Positions 38,435 to 47,879 of a stretch of 64,000 nucleotides of DNA are shown piece by piece. A model generated the notes under the pieces. It made no database searches. It was given only the letters and a program-made list of their open reading frames with translations, and had not been told where the DNA came from. Position 1 is the stretch's first letter, and each line of letters opens with the position of its first letter. Source of the DNA: Paragonimus skrjabini miyazakii (Eukaryota; Platyhelminthes; Trematoda; Plagiorchiida; Troglotrematidae); assembly GCA_014338405.1 (NCBI GenBank), contig JTDE01000103.1:217813-281812 (forward strand), in the 5' to 3' direction. A program made the position numbers and the translations under genes.

Positions 38435-39263
38435 ATCTTATTCAATGATGGCGTGTTTGTTTAAAGCGAACGCATGCAGTCTGATTGCACCCACTTCGGC
38501 TCTTGGCAGATGTCGATTTCTATATACTCAGTAGCTGGCATTAATCGGTCTTATCGGTCGACGTGATAGTTTGTGTCAACTGAGAGAACAACGGTTCAGG
38601 TGCTTAACGATCTACAAAGTACAGGTTAGCATTACTTCATTTACAAAGACGACCACTCAGTAGTTAGTTTGATACACTTAACGGTACAACAGTATCAGAT
38701 CAAGCAAAGAGGAACTACGTTTGAGCCTGGATTTTGATTATCTCGAGCAGAAGAATGATTGCAATAAAAGATATGAGATTGGTGTGCAAATCTGGAATGG
38801 ATGAAGTTCTTTTACGAGCAAATCGTTTGTTCACAGAAGTTTCAATGGAAGGCCCAGCGATATATGGTTTATGAGTTGCAGGTTAAGAAACTCATTCATT
38901 ACTGAATACTGAAGCTTCCCTGATAAATTATTCAAGGGAAAAATTCTCAGGAAACGACATTTTTAGCTTGTTTCGAGCTAAGTTTCTATCAGATTTACTA
39001 ATAAAAGTTTCTAGGCCTCATTGAAGCAACGTTCGCATATTACAAAGCACAATAACAAACTTGTCGAGAAAATTTACATCAATTATGCGAAGATCGCAGT
39101 GGATTACTTAGACTGACGAACGTCTACCATATCAAAGAACAGTGCTAGTACATCGATTATCAGAGCTACAGGATTTCGAACTAATTCAAAGATAAAAATG
39201 AAATGTCATATTCTCTCGGTGTAGATATATTTTTAATTTAACATAATTACTGCATAATTCACC

Positions 39264-39503
39264 ATGCATATAATTTTGCCACGTCCTACAAATGAACATG
39301 ATGCATCGTTATCTAAAAAAGTCATGAAAAAAGTTTGTTTTAAAACTACTTTTCGTAGTAGTATACATAATTATAAGGCGCGTGCATCATTTCTAAATAT
39401 ATCATTAACAGGAGATGAGACATATCACGACGTCAATCAGTTCCCAATCAAACGACATATGTTAGTTACTTTCAAGTTTCTCGCTGATATTCTACAAGGA
39501 TAA
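39264..39503 (+). CDS. Unassigned 79-codon ATG frame
   Basis: A true ATG-to-TAA frame, basic and lysine-rich (LSKKVMKKVCFKTTF), with no signal peptide or family match. A second frame follows at 39570-39779. It has an ATG at 39606 and ends near a near-perfect donor (GGAAAG|G gtaggt at 39769), so these could be 5' exons of one gene. Weak. Confidence 0.22.
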   Translation: MHIILPRPTNEHDASLSKKVMKKVCFKTTFRSSIHNYKARASFLNISLTGDETYHDVNQFPIKRHMLVTFKFLADILQG

Positions 39504-40675
39504 CTTAATAAAAAACACACTACAGTCGGCAAACAAACGCGTCGAATAGATCGACTAAGCAAGAAAAAAGTGTTTTGCAAAAGGTTGTCTACTCAAAAAA
39601 AGAGGATGCATATTCGTGGCATGAGAAACATCGTATATTTCAAGTTAACTTTTGTTGAGAAATTAAATTACTATTCATTCGTCGCTCACACGAGACCGTT
39701 GGTGTCGTACACTAAAAACTGTGTCGTGTTTTCAAGAGCAACTCACACAGCTCCGATCAAAGGAAAGGGTAGGTGGTGACACCAAAATTTAAACAATAAA
39801 AATGTGAAAAAAGGAAATTCAAAGCAAACTGTCTGTCGAATATACAGCGCTGTATGGTTAACAACACTGAACAATTGACAAGTTCTTTCATGAGAGTAAT
39901 AAACGTTAATAATTTCTGTTATCATTTGAAAGTTACTTGTGTGATATATAACTAGATGGAAAAAGGAACAAAAATAGGAGTCTCACAAAATTGAAAGCTA
40001 TTCAGGACATAGGGATGTTATCACAGTTAAGGCTCACACCTCGATATGGCGAAATATCCTTCATAGTACGACAATCGTCAGAAGGTGACAAAAATCAACG
40101 CCAAGTTCCCTGCAGAAATATGTCATAGGTTTTCAAGGAACCTAGAACAGTTAGTAGGCGTAAATCAGTGAATATGTATAAGGGCAGTCCCGGCCGAAGT
40201 ATCGCACTGCAGGAAGATGGATATGATACCACGAAAAGTGATGGTCATAAGTGCATTAGAAATACAGCCCACGTCACGGTCCAGGCTGTGCAGAGCCGAT
40301 TAATATAGCAAAATGATGTTAGAACAAAACAGTTAGAACACGAAAACTGGTAGATGCAAGCATTTTGTATTGACTCATCCGTACCAAATTTACATGAACA
40401 TGGATCGGTTTTTTTAAAGCAAAAAATTCAGGGGGTTCAGAATCGATAAGCAGGTTAAAATAGGTCATTAGATCCAGGAAAGGGTCAAGTTCACAAACAA
40501 TTTTTTTTGAACATAGAGAGCTGGCTTGGGACGATTTATTGCTACAGCTTCAACAAACCTCAGAAATCTTGAATTGGAATGACGCAACGGGATTCTGAAT
40601 GCACAAGCTGGATTGATAGCATGACCAGTGATCAGAAAGTGTTTAGCGACTGATGAAACTGGCTGTCTACGTGTT

Positions 40676-40981
40676 TCAGCAACAATGTCGTTCTCCGGTA
40701 ACACGGCATTTTTGCATCCCTTTGGGCAAGTGTTTCTTCACTCTGGAGATCAGGCATTTTTCGGTTCTGCCTATGTAACTTTCACCAAAGTTACATGTAA
40801 ACTGGTAGATACAATGTGATGTGGCACCGATAGACTGGTATCCTTTGATTGAAGGCACTGGTACCTTCTGGGTCCCAGAGAGTAAGCGGAGTTCAGCCGC
40901 ATTAAATGTTCGTTTAAGTGAATTTTTCGGTCTTTGTGTTGTTTGCCACTTGACGTGGTTACCCTCGAACGGCAACACCAT
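40676..40981 (-). pseudogene. PLE GIY-YIG endonuclease domain (family A)
   Basis: SHCIYQFTCNFGESYIGRTE (residues 55-74) is the PLE GIY-YIG core, with YIGRT at 40763-40777, preceded by the linker LKRTFNAAELRLLSGTQKVP. It is shifted by one base relative to the RT frame. The C-terminal block continues in another frame at 40704-40468. Confidence 0.88.
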
Positions 40982-41816
40982 GTAAACTCTTTTTTATACA
41001 GTGATTACTTCTTCGGACTGTGTTTTTTGTCTGCTTTTTAGAGTAACCATTAGATTGTATGACAGAAATGATCAAGTCTAGTTCCTCTGCAAGACTATCG
41101 TGAGTACAAATTTGTCTTGCCCATGTGAACAACTTATTTAGTAGTGCTCGTTTATGTTGGATTGGTGTGAAACTGTTGAATTTTGGGTATTGGTCGGACC
41201 ATGTGGCTTTTCTACAGACAGTTCTTCCAATCGGGTCATCTTCTGGGCGACATATGAGTATGTCTAGAAATGGCAGACAGTTGTTAGCCTCAAATTCACA
41301 CGTAGCCTTCAGGTTAGAGTGAAAACTACTCGGGCATTGCACCAGGTTATCTATTATCTGTTTGGATTGACTGAATATCAATGTGTCGTCAACGTAATGC
41401 TTGTAGTATGACAAGCCTGCTTTCCCCGTAGCTAGCTCTTGCTCAATTCTTAACAGGGAGAATTCTGCTAAGATAAGGCCCAACGGGCGTCCCATGGCCA
41501 CTCTATCTATTTGACGGTGAGACTGCTCGAGAAAACGAAAAGTGATGTTCTCAGTGCAGAGCAACAAACTTTCTTTTAGTAGATCAGTTGAGAGTGGCAA
41601 CGCAATGTGGTTTGATTCGGCCAGCTCACAAATATAACCAATTTTTTCATGTACTGGGACGTTTGTGAACAATGACTGAGCGTCTACAGAGCACACTATT
41701 TCATTAGTAGGGTTAATTTTGTCCAAGTCACTGATCAATTTGAGAGAATCTTTAATGGAATGTGCTTGAAACTTTTGTTTCAGTGGAGTTAGAATAGCTA
41801 CTAACCAGGGCGCCAA
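40959..41816 (-). pseudogene. PLE reverse transcriptase palm, 285 open codons
   Basis: This is the longest uninterrupted frame in the window. Motif A is VCSVDAQSLFTNVPV (residues 41-55). The RQIDRVAMGRPLG stretch is at 101-113. The catalytic box is YKHYVDDTLIF with YVDD at residues 141-144 (41385-41396). NNCLPFLDILICR follows, then ATWSDQYPKFNSF. Catalytic aspartates are intact. The usual GSP before the primer grip is GRP. The frame opens upstream through LAPWL into the 41841-41851 repeat, where the insertion interrupts it. Confidence 0.92.
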
Positions 41817-41840
41817 CTTATGATTTGGGAAGTTTGTCGT

Positions 41841-41851
41841 TGCTAAAATTG
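41841..41851. repeat. Target-site duplication, left copy
   Basis: TGCTAAAATTG matches TGCAAAAATTG at 42255-42265 in 10 of 11 positions and borders the 403-bp insertion. Confidence 0.75.
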
Positions 41852-42254
41852 TACACCACCCACATTTGACCGCAGACTTCGGACTGAGATAAGCTTTTCG
41901 GCTAGTCCACTTCGAAAAGAAGCACTAGACTTAAGTTTCGCTCATATCATATCATGTTGCTCATCATTAGTGCTTATCCTTGTCCGGATCGGAGTTCGCA
42001 CTCTGATCCTCGTGCTTTCGAAAATAGCGTGTCAACCACAACCACAACAACCTCACAATAGGCATGCCCGAATAATCAACTCCGAACGCTCAACCATAAC
42101 CTTGTATGAATAGTGTTCAGCTTTCCCGATCATTTCGAAAGGAGATTGAACGGAATCACTCTGTTCTATCCAACCAATAACCCTAAGATCAGGACTTCTC
42201 AGTGAGGTTGAAGTTACTGTCTTCGTGGAACCCATTGAGCATAGTTTGAATCAC
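41852..42254 (-). mobile_element. 403-bp hammerhead-bearing insertion inside PLE reverse transcriptase
   Basis: This sequence interrupts the RT between MPLRPIF and the TTNFPNHKLAPWL stretch. The bordering 11-bp repeats, and the fact that the RT frame is correct across one repeat copy, show it is a later insertion. It has no terminal inverted repeats, no open frame of note and no poly-A tail. On the minus strand it contains a hairpin (41986-42009), then a hammerhead fold (41920-41975), then a perfect CTTTTCG/CGAAAAG hairpin (41894-41919), plus a CAACCACAACCACAACAACC run (+ strand, about 42034). Candidates are an animal retrozyme-like element, a solo PLE terminal repeat or a ribozyme-bearing SINE. 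Confidence 0.75.
41920..41975 (-). ncRNA. Type I hammerhead ribozyme (one core change)
   Basis: Minus-strand order: helix I 5' strand AAGCACTA (41968-41975); core ATGATGA (41961-41967), against the consensus CUGAUGA; helix II region GC-AA-CAT, loop, ATG-A-GC (41940-41960); GAAA (41936-41939); helix III as a single C-G pair on the A-U pair with loop TTAA; then TC with the expected cleavage after C (41928); helix I 3' strand TAGTGCTT (41920-41927). Helix I is perfect over 8 bp. Very short helix III is typical of hammerheads in PLEs and retrozymes. The C3-to-A change probably weakens or abolishes cleavage in this copy. Confidence 0.65.
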
Positions 42255-42265
42255 TGCAAAAATTG
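42255..42265. repeat. Target-site duplication, right copy
   Basis: TGCAAAAATTG, the partner of 41841-41851. In the minus-strand RT frame this copy encodes the end of the PLRPIF-A stretch. Confidence 0.75.
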
Positions 42266-43126
42266 GCCGAAGCGGCATCCCAGACTTATGCGTCTTCGAC
42301 ATGCCGTACAGCTGGGGGTATTGACAGTCCACATGGTTTAAGAGATTTATAGGTTACCTCGTCAATAATCCGCAACTGTAAGAACAGTTGCCGATTTCGT
42401 CCTATGCGGTCTTCTATTTCTGTGACTTTGTCCACTCTGTCTATCCGTCGAAACTTCGTAAAGTCATACAATATTGTCAACATCTTCTGCACATAGACAT
42501 TTTTGTCTAAAATGACGGCCTCAGAGCTCTTATCCGGCCTAAGTATTACGACGTGTTGCTTGGTAATAACACAGCAGAGTCACGATAAACGCATGAGCTA
42601 TATCAGTGAGTTTAATTTTTAGCCAGCCTAAATTGTCAGCACTAGTTGGTTTCAGATCACATAATTGATCGATAAGGTTTTTAAATTGGGCTTCAATGTA
42701 AATACGGTTAGGTTTGCGCGATAGTATTTTCTAATCAAGACCTAGGGCCAACGCTTCTAGTTGCAACTTATTCAATCGTACTGAAGTAAAGTTCAGTACG
42801 TACTTACTGAGATCCATTCGGATCGATTCTTCAGCATGCTTCATAAGTGACTTCCGCAAGCGATTGATATACGTCCTTTTCGTATAATCGATGATTGTCT
42901 TACAGAATGGAGTAATCACGATACGACTGCACAATGTCAAGTTTTCAACGATTGAAAGAAGAAGACAGTATGTTTCACGCAGATCAGCCAGTAGCATTTG
43001 TGCAATTTCCACTTGGGTAGTCGCAACACGTTAGTTAGTTAGTCGGTCCCGTACTTCACAAGCTTGTCTGTCCCAGTAAAGCGACCTCAATACTCGATAC
43101 TAACGTCCAGTACCATAAAAGCGCCG

Positions 43127-43369
43127 TCACGATCCGCGATGACGTCGGGTTTGATAAACCAGCTCGTCGCTGGTACTCGTGACTTCTCGAAGACTGCGTG
43201 GCCGAGACTGCACAGCCTTTATTCTCAGGTCCTTGGCCACACGGTTGTGCCGAGCGCCACGCATATTTTGGCTGATCCAGCAGGATTGGAGGATATGAGC
43301 AAGGCTTTTTGGTTGACCGCAGTTGCCAAGACAGAGAAGTGAGTAGACACGTCGGACACCTCGAGACAT
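43127..43369 (-). pseudogene. R2-type LINE CCHC zinc knuckle region
   Basis: LCLGNCGQPKSLAHILQSCW (residues 12-31) has the C-x3-C-x7-H-x4-C spacing and the SLAHILQ-C signature of R2-type proteins, followed by RGARHNRVAKDL. Upstream, in shifted frames, AIHPDVAFC/TKARMSRG corresponds to the TKAR-SRG stretch that precedes the knuckle. The nuclease PDx12D motif just downstream lies in another frame. Confidence 0.88.
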
Positions 43370-43936
43370 TCTTGCCTTAGTCTACAAAAGGCCACATCGG
43401 GGTGGATGGCGCAGATAAAGGTCTTGAGGAAAATGCGGTCCAGGTTTAGCCGTCAACGATTGGAGAGTGGAGAGCGAGATACTAGCTGGAGACCATAGCC
43501 ATGAACCTTACCCATCCGTTGCGCATAGACCTCTTTTTTGTTCGTCACTACTATACCCTAAACGCGTACTGGGACGTTTTCGTCCCTCACAATAGGGCCA
43601 AACGGATCGCTTGTGACCACGTTTCTCAGAACTGAACGTTGACACAACAACAGACCCTCCACTTCTGGGTTGTCCGGGATGAAACTAATGGAATTTTCAG
43701 ACCAACAAAAAATTCGGGGTACGAATGTAACCGGTTGGTGCGTCCTTCGGAAGGCATAACCACTGCCGAACAAACTGGCGGATTGTGCGGTCCATAAATT
43801 TGGGCCTGCTTCAGTAGGCTTGACGCACACTCAATGAGTAAATCATCTTTGGGATCAGATGTTACCTTGGAAGGTAGATACACTGATTCGACTTCAAGGG
43901 CTCCTTGGTTGCTTTATTTGGCATCGTAAGAGGCCG

Positions 43937-44395
43937 TTATCGGTTACTGGTGAGTGGCTTACCATTCCAGGTGAACGGGATACCGAGATACGTCGCCGCA
44001 TCAGAAGCGCCTAGCGAATGGGTAGTGTCCGGATCAAATTGAATAAACTCGTCAGTGATAGCCGTTGCGTTGTGCTTATGTCCGAAGAAGGTGACGAAGA
44101 GTTTAGACTTTTGCGTGTTGATCTTCAATCCGGAGAGCTCCAAGGCACTGGCGGCGACCGCAAGCTTCTTGGAGAGGAGCGTCGGGTTCTAGGCCAGGAG
44201 GAGTGGATCGTCGGCATACACAAAACATTTGATCAGTGTATTGTGGAACTGACAGTCATGCTGCGATCCAGGTAGGGCCAACGCCTCATCCATGGATAGC
44301 GGCGACGACAGTAGGGTTCCCTGGCAAATACCACGCTGGGACCAAAGAATAAAGCCTTCAAACGTGTCAGAAACGTCCCGACAGAAGTTAGTCAT
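43937..44395 (-). pseudogene. R2-type LINE reverse transcriptase palm
   Basis: Two frames cover the palm. 44395-44189 holds SQRGICQGTLLSSPLSMDEA and ends in VYADDPLLLA with both aspartates. 44143-43937 holds GLKINTQKSKLFVTFFG and ATYLGIPFTWNGK. The expected QGDPLSP is QGTLLSS. A frameshift separates the halves just after YADD. Confidence 0.85.
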
Positions 44396-45599
44396 GTAGT
44401 ATGTTAGAGGTGGAGGATTACCGAAAACTTAGGCCAATCTAACACTCGAGTCCTGCGAGATAAAATCGAGCGCTTTGGACACGACAGTAACGGCCACACA
44501 CAAGCTCGAAGACGTGGTTCATGAGATCAGAAGCAGTGAATGGAGTAGTGAAATTGCTTTGAAGCAACCGTGACTATGTAGAAATGCGAATTAAGGAGCG
44601 GGCGGTTGCAAGTGTAGATACCAATGGCCAGCTAATACGTTGTGTAAGCTACGCACCTACGTTCAACAGGCGGCAATAGCTCTCAATTCGCTAGGAGAAG
44701 AAAGGTTATTCCTTTACGGAACGAGCGTGATGCTGAAGCATTACAGACGAATCGGACAACCTTCAGTTAGCAGAAAGAAATTGAAATATCCGGCTTAGTC
44801 ATGAGCTTTCATACAATTTGAATGTTAGGGTAACAATTTGTTCATATCCGAAGCAGTATTTCCTATGTTCTTCATAGTGTGGCATACTTCCTCTCCAGTG
44901 ATCAGGTCAATCAAGGACCGGTTTAGAGACAGAATCACACATGAGGGTCGCTCATTAGTGTGTGGATGAATCGATAATACCTAGGACCAGTACTAGTTGG
45001 AATTATCCGGTAGGCCACGAGTACTCTTGTACACAGTTCCCCAGTTCCAAGAAAAGACTGTAAAAGCAACATCTTTCTTCTGCTGATGGTACGGAGTTCG
45101 AATCGTTGCGTAGTTAGCTTTCCGTACTTGTTTTCTGATAGTGTAGTTTTCTGCAGCGATATGAACAAGTCGTCCAGTGATCAGTCGCCACGTGCACAGA
45201 AAAGCTTGTGAGGCGTGCATTTTTAGCCGTAACTTTGCCTGTATCATTGTGAAACTGCTTGTATGAAGACCGCAAGCAACTGCTAGCAGTTCGTCGTTGT
45301 GTAAGAGAGCCCCGCTATTGGACTTCATTTGGGTTATCACCAAAAAAGAAAACCACTCGGCGTGTTTGGCAGTTTGGGACTCAATAGTCGACGTCACGTT
45401 TGTCTGTGAGGTGGAGGCTGGGTTGGCAGTGGGGGAGGGCGGTATGTTTCCTTAAATTCAGTACATAGATACGCGTCTGGATGCTGTCCAGAGTACGGCT
45501 TGAGGATTGTGACAGGCGCCTGTGATGAAGTTTGCGTCGAGTGGAGCATGACGAAGCCAACTCATTGTCAAGTCTGACAAGAGATCCGGCGGCGTTGGT

Positions 45600-45945
45600 G
45601 AACCGGAGCCTCTCGCAGTTGCAGTCGACGGAATGTGCATGTTTCCCTTGCTGAATATAATCAATTTTGGTCGGAAAGCAACATTCACAGTCAATACAGT
45701 CAAAGAATGTGGGAGCTTGGGTATCAGNNNNNNNNNNNNNNNNNNNNNNNNNNNNNNNNNNNNNNNNNNNNNNNNNNNNNNNNNNNNNNNNNNNNNNNNN
45801 NNNNNNNNNNNNNNNNNNNNNNNNNNNCTCTGCGTCGATATGTATGAGCATGTGCCGGCAAACCAGCCTTCGATTTACATGTCTGGCTACATTCTGTACA
45901 GATATACTCCACTTGCTTGACCTGTGTACTGATAGATGTCGACAC
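45600..45945 (-). pseudogene. R2-type LINE N-terminal zinc fingers, interrupted by gap
   Basis: Right of the gap, CTECSQTCKSKAGLPAHAHT (45900-45838) fits a C2H2 finger of the CxxC...GLxxHxxxx type used by R2-clade proteins for DNA binding. Left of the gap, FDCIDCECCFPTKIDYIQQG, then KHAH, and CNCERLRFTNAAGS look like one or two further degraded fingers. The frame changes between the two sides. Confidence 0.65.
45728..45827. other. Assembly gap (100 N)
   Basis: Exactly 100 N inside the LINE N-terminal finger region. The true length is unknown. Confidence 0.98.
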
Positions 45946-46004
45946 GGATGCGCTGGTAATATTCTCATTTTCTTGATCAAACGTGACCAGTACATTAAAA
46001 CCAT

Positions 46005-47530
46005 GTAGAGTGGATGGCTCTATCTGGAGTTGCTAAACTCTTAGCCGGTCAAGGCTTGCACCGAGAGTATCCATTCGGCACCAACAGAAACGTAATTACC
46101 TGGTCAGTTACAAATCATATTTTTCATGGGATACAGGATTCCTCAGTTAAAGGATATTTTATGTGGAGAATACTTTGATATATGATTTCCTGCTCGCGAG
46201 CCAAATAGTCATACGATAAGAACTGTTATTATCTCGGTGAATTCCCGTTGAGTGCGCTTTTCGTTGGTTGTCAAACTGTACATGATATACGGGAGGTTGT
46301 GTTCATTCGGGTAGTGGGGTAATATATATGGCGGGTATGTGTGAAGCTCGATTAATCAAAAGAAGATGAACATTACCCAGCACAGGCACGTAAACGCTCG
46401 ATAGCGTGTACCACGTGCAGCGAATCAGGTATGAGAACCGTGCCTTTTTAAATTAGGTCCAAGGATTCCGTTGGATACCAGTTGACTCTGATTATCTGCT
46501 TTTTTTTCCAAGGGTGCAATATGGTCTGCACGGAATAAAAGCTGGAAACTGCAGAGTGTCCCCCAAGTGTGGTCCAGGACACAAAACCGGCCTGCCCAAA
46601 AACACAGGTCTCCTAACCCAGTCAAGTTAGTGACCGGCATCTGCACAACGCTGAAACTACAGCTATCCCATTGTGAGCTGGAATGAACGCACAGTTCATG
46701 TCAAGTTGCTCGGTCCCACTGTCCCACTGTTTTGGCCACCACAACCCACGTTCAATAACACCTCGCTGTTCATACACGTCACTGTAAACGTTTCAGCGTT
46801 TGGAGGGCAACGCTGGACTGGGAGCCAGCACGCATCTGTGGATGCAAGTGAACGTACTGTCATCACGATAGGTTTTTCTCCAAACGATGGATAATAAAAA
46901 GCTGTATTCAAGAACGGAACAGACTCGCAAATTACTACAAGACTGACCGAAAGTTGGCAGTCTTCCCATAGGACCTAAGGCACGCCATGATGTTTTTAAG
47001 TTTGCCGCGCCACTTGTGGACTTTGACATGACGTTTCATATCCACGCTACCACGATAGTAGGTGTCGCTTGGCATGTCTCAGTATTGTGGCCCTGTTACT
47101 GAGTAGTGTTGCTGCGCGTCGTATCGGCGTGTCCCACTTGACCTTTTTATCCCTCTATGAGTATCGTAACAAAGACAACTTTTTGAGTCATCGAGATCGA
47201 ATTAGGGGGGTTTGTTCAAAAATGTTGTCCAATTTGAGATGCTCTGTTGTCTGGAAGCTTGTTCCAGAATGCACTATTCGTTTAGTTCGGATCGATAAAA
47301 AATTCACATAATAAGGGTTTTGGTTAGGCGATTACGACCTAAGGTAACATGTCGATGTAATTGTATACCGATCGAACTAGGCTGAATTAAGGACGTAACA
47401 ATTATTGTGTTTGTTCACAAACCTACTTCCCAAGAACAGTGCCGACTGCAAGTGGATGTGCTTCTGATGACGGTTTAGAATCGATACTTTCATTTAACGG
47501 AAGACACGTCGGACTAGTGAGTTCACGGGA
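46005..47530. other. Unassigned, possibly LINE 5' region
   Basis: 46.4-46.95 kb is slightly richer in GC and could include the LINE 5' UTR (R2-type 5' ends often carry HDV-like ribozymes), but no fold or motif could be confirmed by eye. Confidence 0.3.
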
Positions 47531-47540
47531 GACTAATTCG

Positions 47541-47876
47541 ATGTACGTGTGTGTTCGTCTACTGTTTGCTTGTCTGATTCTCGTGATGTTCAGTTATGTT
47601 AGTTCACATTGTTCTAGGTTCGGTGTACTGGACAACAACAGCAAACAGCTTGGTCTGGATGAATTTATCATATCCAGAAGAGATCACACTACTGGAACGC
47701 AAGTGATTGAACGACCTACCGGTAATCTGACAAGAAAACAGCGTGGTATACCGGTTTTTGTTTATGCTGCCTGCAGTGAAGGAGTGGAGGAGACCACTGC
47801 CAACTTAAATGAAAGGCATCTGGGTGCGCCATCGGCTACGTGTAAATCAGTTCGATGGAACAGAACTACGTTTTAG
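47541..47876 (+). CDS. Candidate small secreted protein, 111 residues
   Basis: From the ATG at 47541 the product begins MYVCVRLLFACLILVMFSYV, then SSHC, a good signal peptide. About 88 hydrophilic residues follow, with two N-glycosylation sequons (NLT, NRT) and ending CKSVRWNRTTF. The frame is open further upstream (from 47439), so the ATG is chosen for the signal peptide. No family is recognised and no promoter was confirmed. It could be one exon of a larger gene. Confidence 0.35.
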   Translation: MYVCVRLLFACLILVMFSYVSSHCSRFGVLDNNSKQLGLDEFIISRRDHTTGTQVIERPTGNLTRKQRGIPVFVYAACSEGVEETTANLNERHLGAPSATCKSVRWNRTTF

Positions 47877-47879
47877 AAG

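Larger units (their letters stand above)
40440..43015 (-). mobile_element. Penelope-like element, family A, long copy with nested insertion
   Basis: The whole coding layout is visible on the minus strand. The N-terminal block 43012-42731 ends VLNFTSVRLNKLQLEALALG. A linker with PTSADNLGWLKIKLTDIAHA follows (about 42650-42590). LRPDKSSEAVILDKNVY is near 42530. VTYKSLKPCG and then LYGMSKTHKSGMPLRPIF run down to about 42257. Next is a 403-bp insertion. The RT palm is at 41816-40959 and the GIY-YIG at 40813-40720. The C-terminus FLRFVEAVAI...KPALYVQKK runs to 40468. Defects are a stop after the N-terminal block, frameshifts near 42540, 40960 and 40700, and the insertion. The 5' end abuts a truncated R2-type LINE. 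Confidence 0.9.
43024..46004 (-). mobile_element. R2/NeSL-type LINE, decayed, 3'-truncated
   Basis: The domain order is that of site-specific LINEs with a restriction-like nuclease. N-terminal C2H2-like fingers are at about 45900-45600. The RT has GICQGTLLSSPLSMDEALAL and FVYADDPLLLA (44395-44189), then ELSGLKINTQKSKLFV and TYLGIPFTWNGK (44143-43940). The CCHC knuckle is at 43333-43280. The nuclease motif KPDVIADRDGAFMVLDVSI is at 43152-43096. Several frameshifts and stops are present. The last roughly 100 codons and the 3' UTR are missing: coding similarity stops at about 43030, beside three TTAG units and the family-A PLE. A 100-N gap lies in the finger region. Whether the clade is R2 or NeSL cannot be fixed. 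Confidence 0.85.

Noticed and set aside
42241..42268. PLE intron instead of a nested insertion at 41852-42254
   Set aside because: Introns are known in some PLEs, but simple GT...AG borders do not restore the frame here, whereas the 11-bp direct repeats do.
44018..44275. Plus-strand 85-codon frame inside the R2-type LINE
   Set aside because: Antisense shadow of the LINE reverse transcriptase.
45633..46008. Plus-strand frames running through the N gap
   Set aside because: Their length comes from N translated as X; they are antisense to the LINE finger region.
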